DNA of 6,065 nt from SZUA-320 sp041612035 (GTDB lineage: Bacteria > Gemmatimonadota > Gemmatimonadetes > Gemmatimonadales > GWC2-71-9), in the NCBI GenBank assembly GCA_041612035.1, contig JBFILX010000145.1, positions 1 through 6,065 on the forward strand. Direction: 5' to 3'. The translations under genes and the position numbers were made by a program. The notes beneath the pieces are model-generated. The model saw only the letters and a list, made by a program, of their open reading frames with translations. It did no database searches and was not told the origin of the DNA. Shown one piece after another: positions 5,490 to 6,065 of the stretch (position 1 is its first letter; each line of letters opens with the position of its first letter).

Positions 5490-6065
5490 ACCTCGACAAG
5501 CTGAAGGACACCGCCCGCCGGTTCGAACTCCGCGAGGAGTGGCGCCGGGCCATCGAGACGTACCACCGGGCGGTGGGGGACCTGCACGCAGCGGGGGAGC
5601 CGGTGGACCCGGCGCTCTTCAACCGGATCGGCGACCTCGAAGTGAAGGCCGGTGATCCGGGCGCCGCCCTCGAGGCGTACCGGCAGGCGGCGGAGCTCTA
5701 CGGCGAGCAGGGGTTCTTCAACAACGCCATCGCCCTGTACGGCAAGATCCTGCGGGTGGACGGCGGTCAGACCGACGTCTACCTGCGGCTGGCCCACCTG
5801 CACGCCCGGAAGAACGTGCTGCCCGAGGCCCGCCGGAACCTGGGCTACTACCTCGAGCGGATGGTGGCGGCGGGCCGGACGCCGGAGGCGACCCGGGAGC
5901 TCCAGGCGTTCGCCACCCGGTTCTCGGCCAGCCAGGAACTGCTCGCGGCCCTGACCGAGCTCTTCGACCAGGTGAGTTCGGACGAGGTGACGGCGCCCGA
6001 CTTCGAGGCGCTCGCCGCTCCCGAGACGGCCCGCGCCGCCCCGCCGCCGCCGGATCCGCTGCGCG
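5486..6065 (+). CDS. TPR-repeat protein of unknown function, N-terminal part (3'-truncated)
   Basis: The frame is open from ATG 5486 to the window end (193 complete codons). The ORF calling in this frame is easily missed because the gene has no stop inside the window. The start is well placed: there is no other start codon upstream in frame within the gap, and MNLDKLKDTARRFELREEWRRAIETY reads as an intact first TPR helix pair. At least three further TPR-like units follow: 42-75 (ALFNRIGDLEVKAGDPGAAL to YGEQG), 76-110 (FFNNAIALYGKILRVDGG to LAHLHARKN) and about 111-147 (EARRNLGYYLERMVAAGR). After about residue 165 it turns acidic and then Ala/Pro-rich (APPPPDP), which looks like a disordered linker to a further domain outside the window. 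There is no signal peptide or membrane segment, so it is probably a cytoplasmic protein-protein scaffold. I recall similar QGFFNNAIALYGKILR proteins in Gemmatimonadota and myxobacteria-like genomes, without an assigned role. The ribosome binding site is weak (GAGCGGA directly before ATG). Confidence 0.85.
   Translation, partial: MNLDKLKDTARRFELREEWRRAIETYHRAVGDLHAAGEPVDPALFNRIGDLEVKAGDPGAALEAYRQAAELYGEQGFFNNAIALYGKILRVDGGQTDVYLRLAHLHARKNVLPEARRNLGYYLERMVAAGRTPEATRELQAFATRFSASQELLAALTELFDQVSSDEVTAPDFEALAAPETARAAPPPPDPLR

Noticed and set aside
5652..5954. + strand ORF of 100 codons in the TPR gene
   Set aside because: Shadow frame of Arg/Ser/Pro-rich sequence; the TPR frame through the same bases is coherent.
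1..6065. tRNA, rRNA, CRISPR array, insertion sequence or phage attachment site
   Set aside because: No repeat arrays, terminal inverted repeats, transposase or structural RNA motifs are visible; the window is almost wholly coding.

Overview
The window is a very GC-rich stretch of bacterial chromosome, with strong G/C preference at third codon positions. All genes are on the + strand and tightly packed. The LptD-type outer-membrane protein, TatC and CpoB point to a diderm (LPS-type) bacterium. The wording of the LptD barrel and of the last TPR protein suggests Gemmatimonadota or a neighbouring lineage. That placement is inferred from remembered family patterns, not from a search.

Layout. (1) 1-355: the C-terminal end of a CpoB/YbgF-like TPR protein of the Tol-Pal system, cut by the window edge. 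(2) 374-3871: one uninterrupted 1165-codon reading frame in which a complete TatC (Tat translocase core subunit, six membrane segments) runs directly into a complete LptD-like outer-membrane LPS-assembly protein. The junction is a Sec-type signal peptide. (3) 3871-5400: hutH, histidine ammonia-lyase, whose ATG shares one base with the LptD stop (TGATG). (4) 5401-5485: the only real intergenic gap. It is an AT-richer island with a short GC hairpin, a plausible -35/-10 pair and a 17-codon mini-ORF whose stop overlaps the next start. (5) 5486 to the end: the N-terminal part of a TPR protein of unknown function, cut by the window edge.

How the genes work together: the first three genes have gaps of 18 bp or less and look like one transcription unit. 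CpoB, TatC and LptD all serve the cell envelope (outer-membrane constriction and peptidoglycan coordination, folded-protein export, LPS insertion). HutH is metabolic, and no other hut gene is visible. The TPR gene probably has its own promoter.

The most interesting item is the TatC-LptD open frame. An inner-membrane translocase subunit and an outer-membrane barrel cannot function as one uncut chain, so the frame predicts a polyprotein cut by signal peptidase, an internal translation start for LptD, or a lost stop codon or sequence error. The only in-frame TTG codon I found in the whole 1165-codon frame sits exactly where a free-standing LptD signal peptide would begin.
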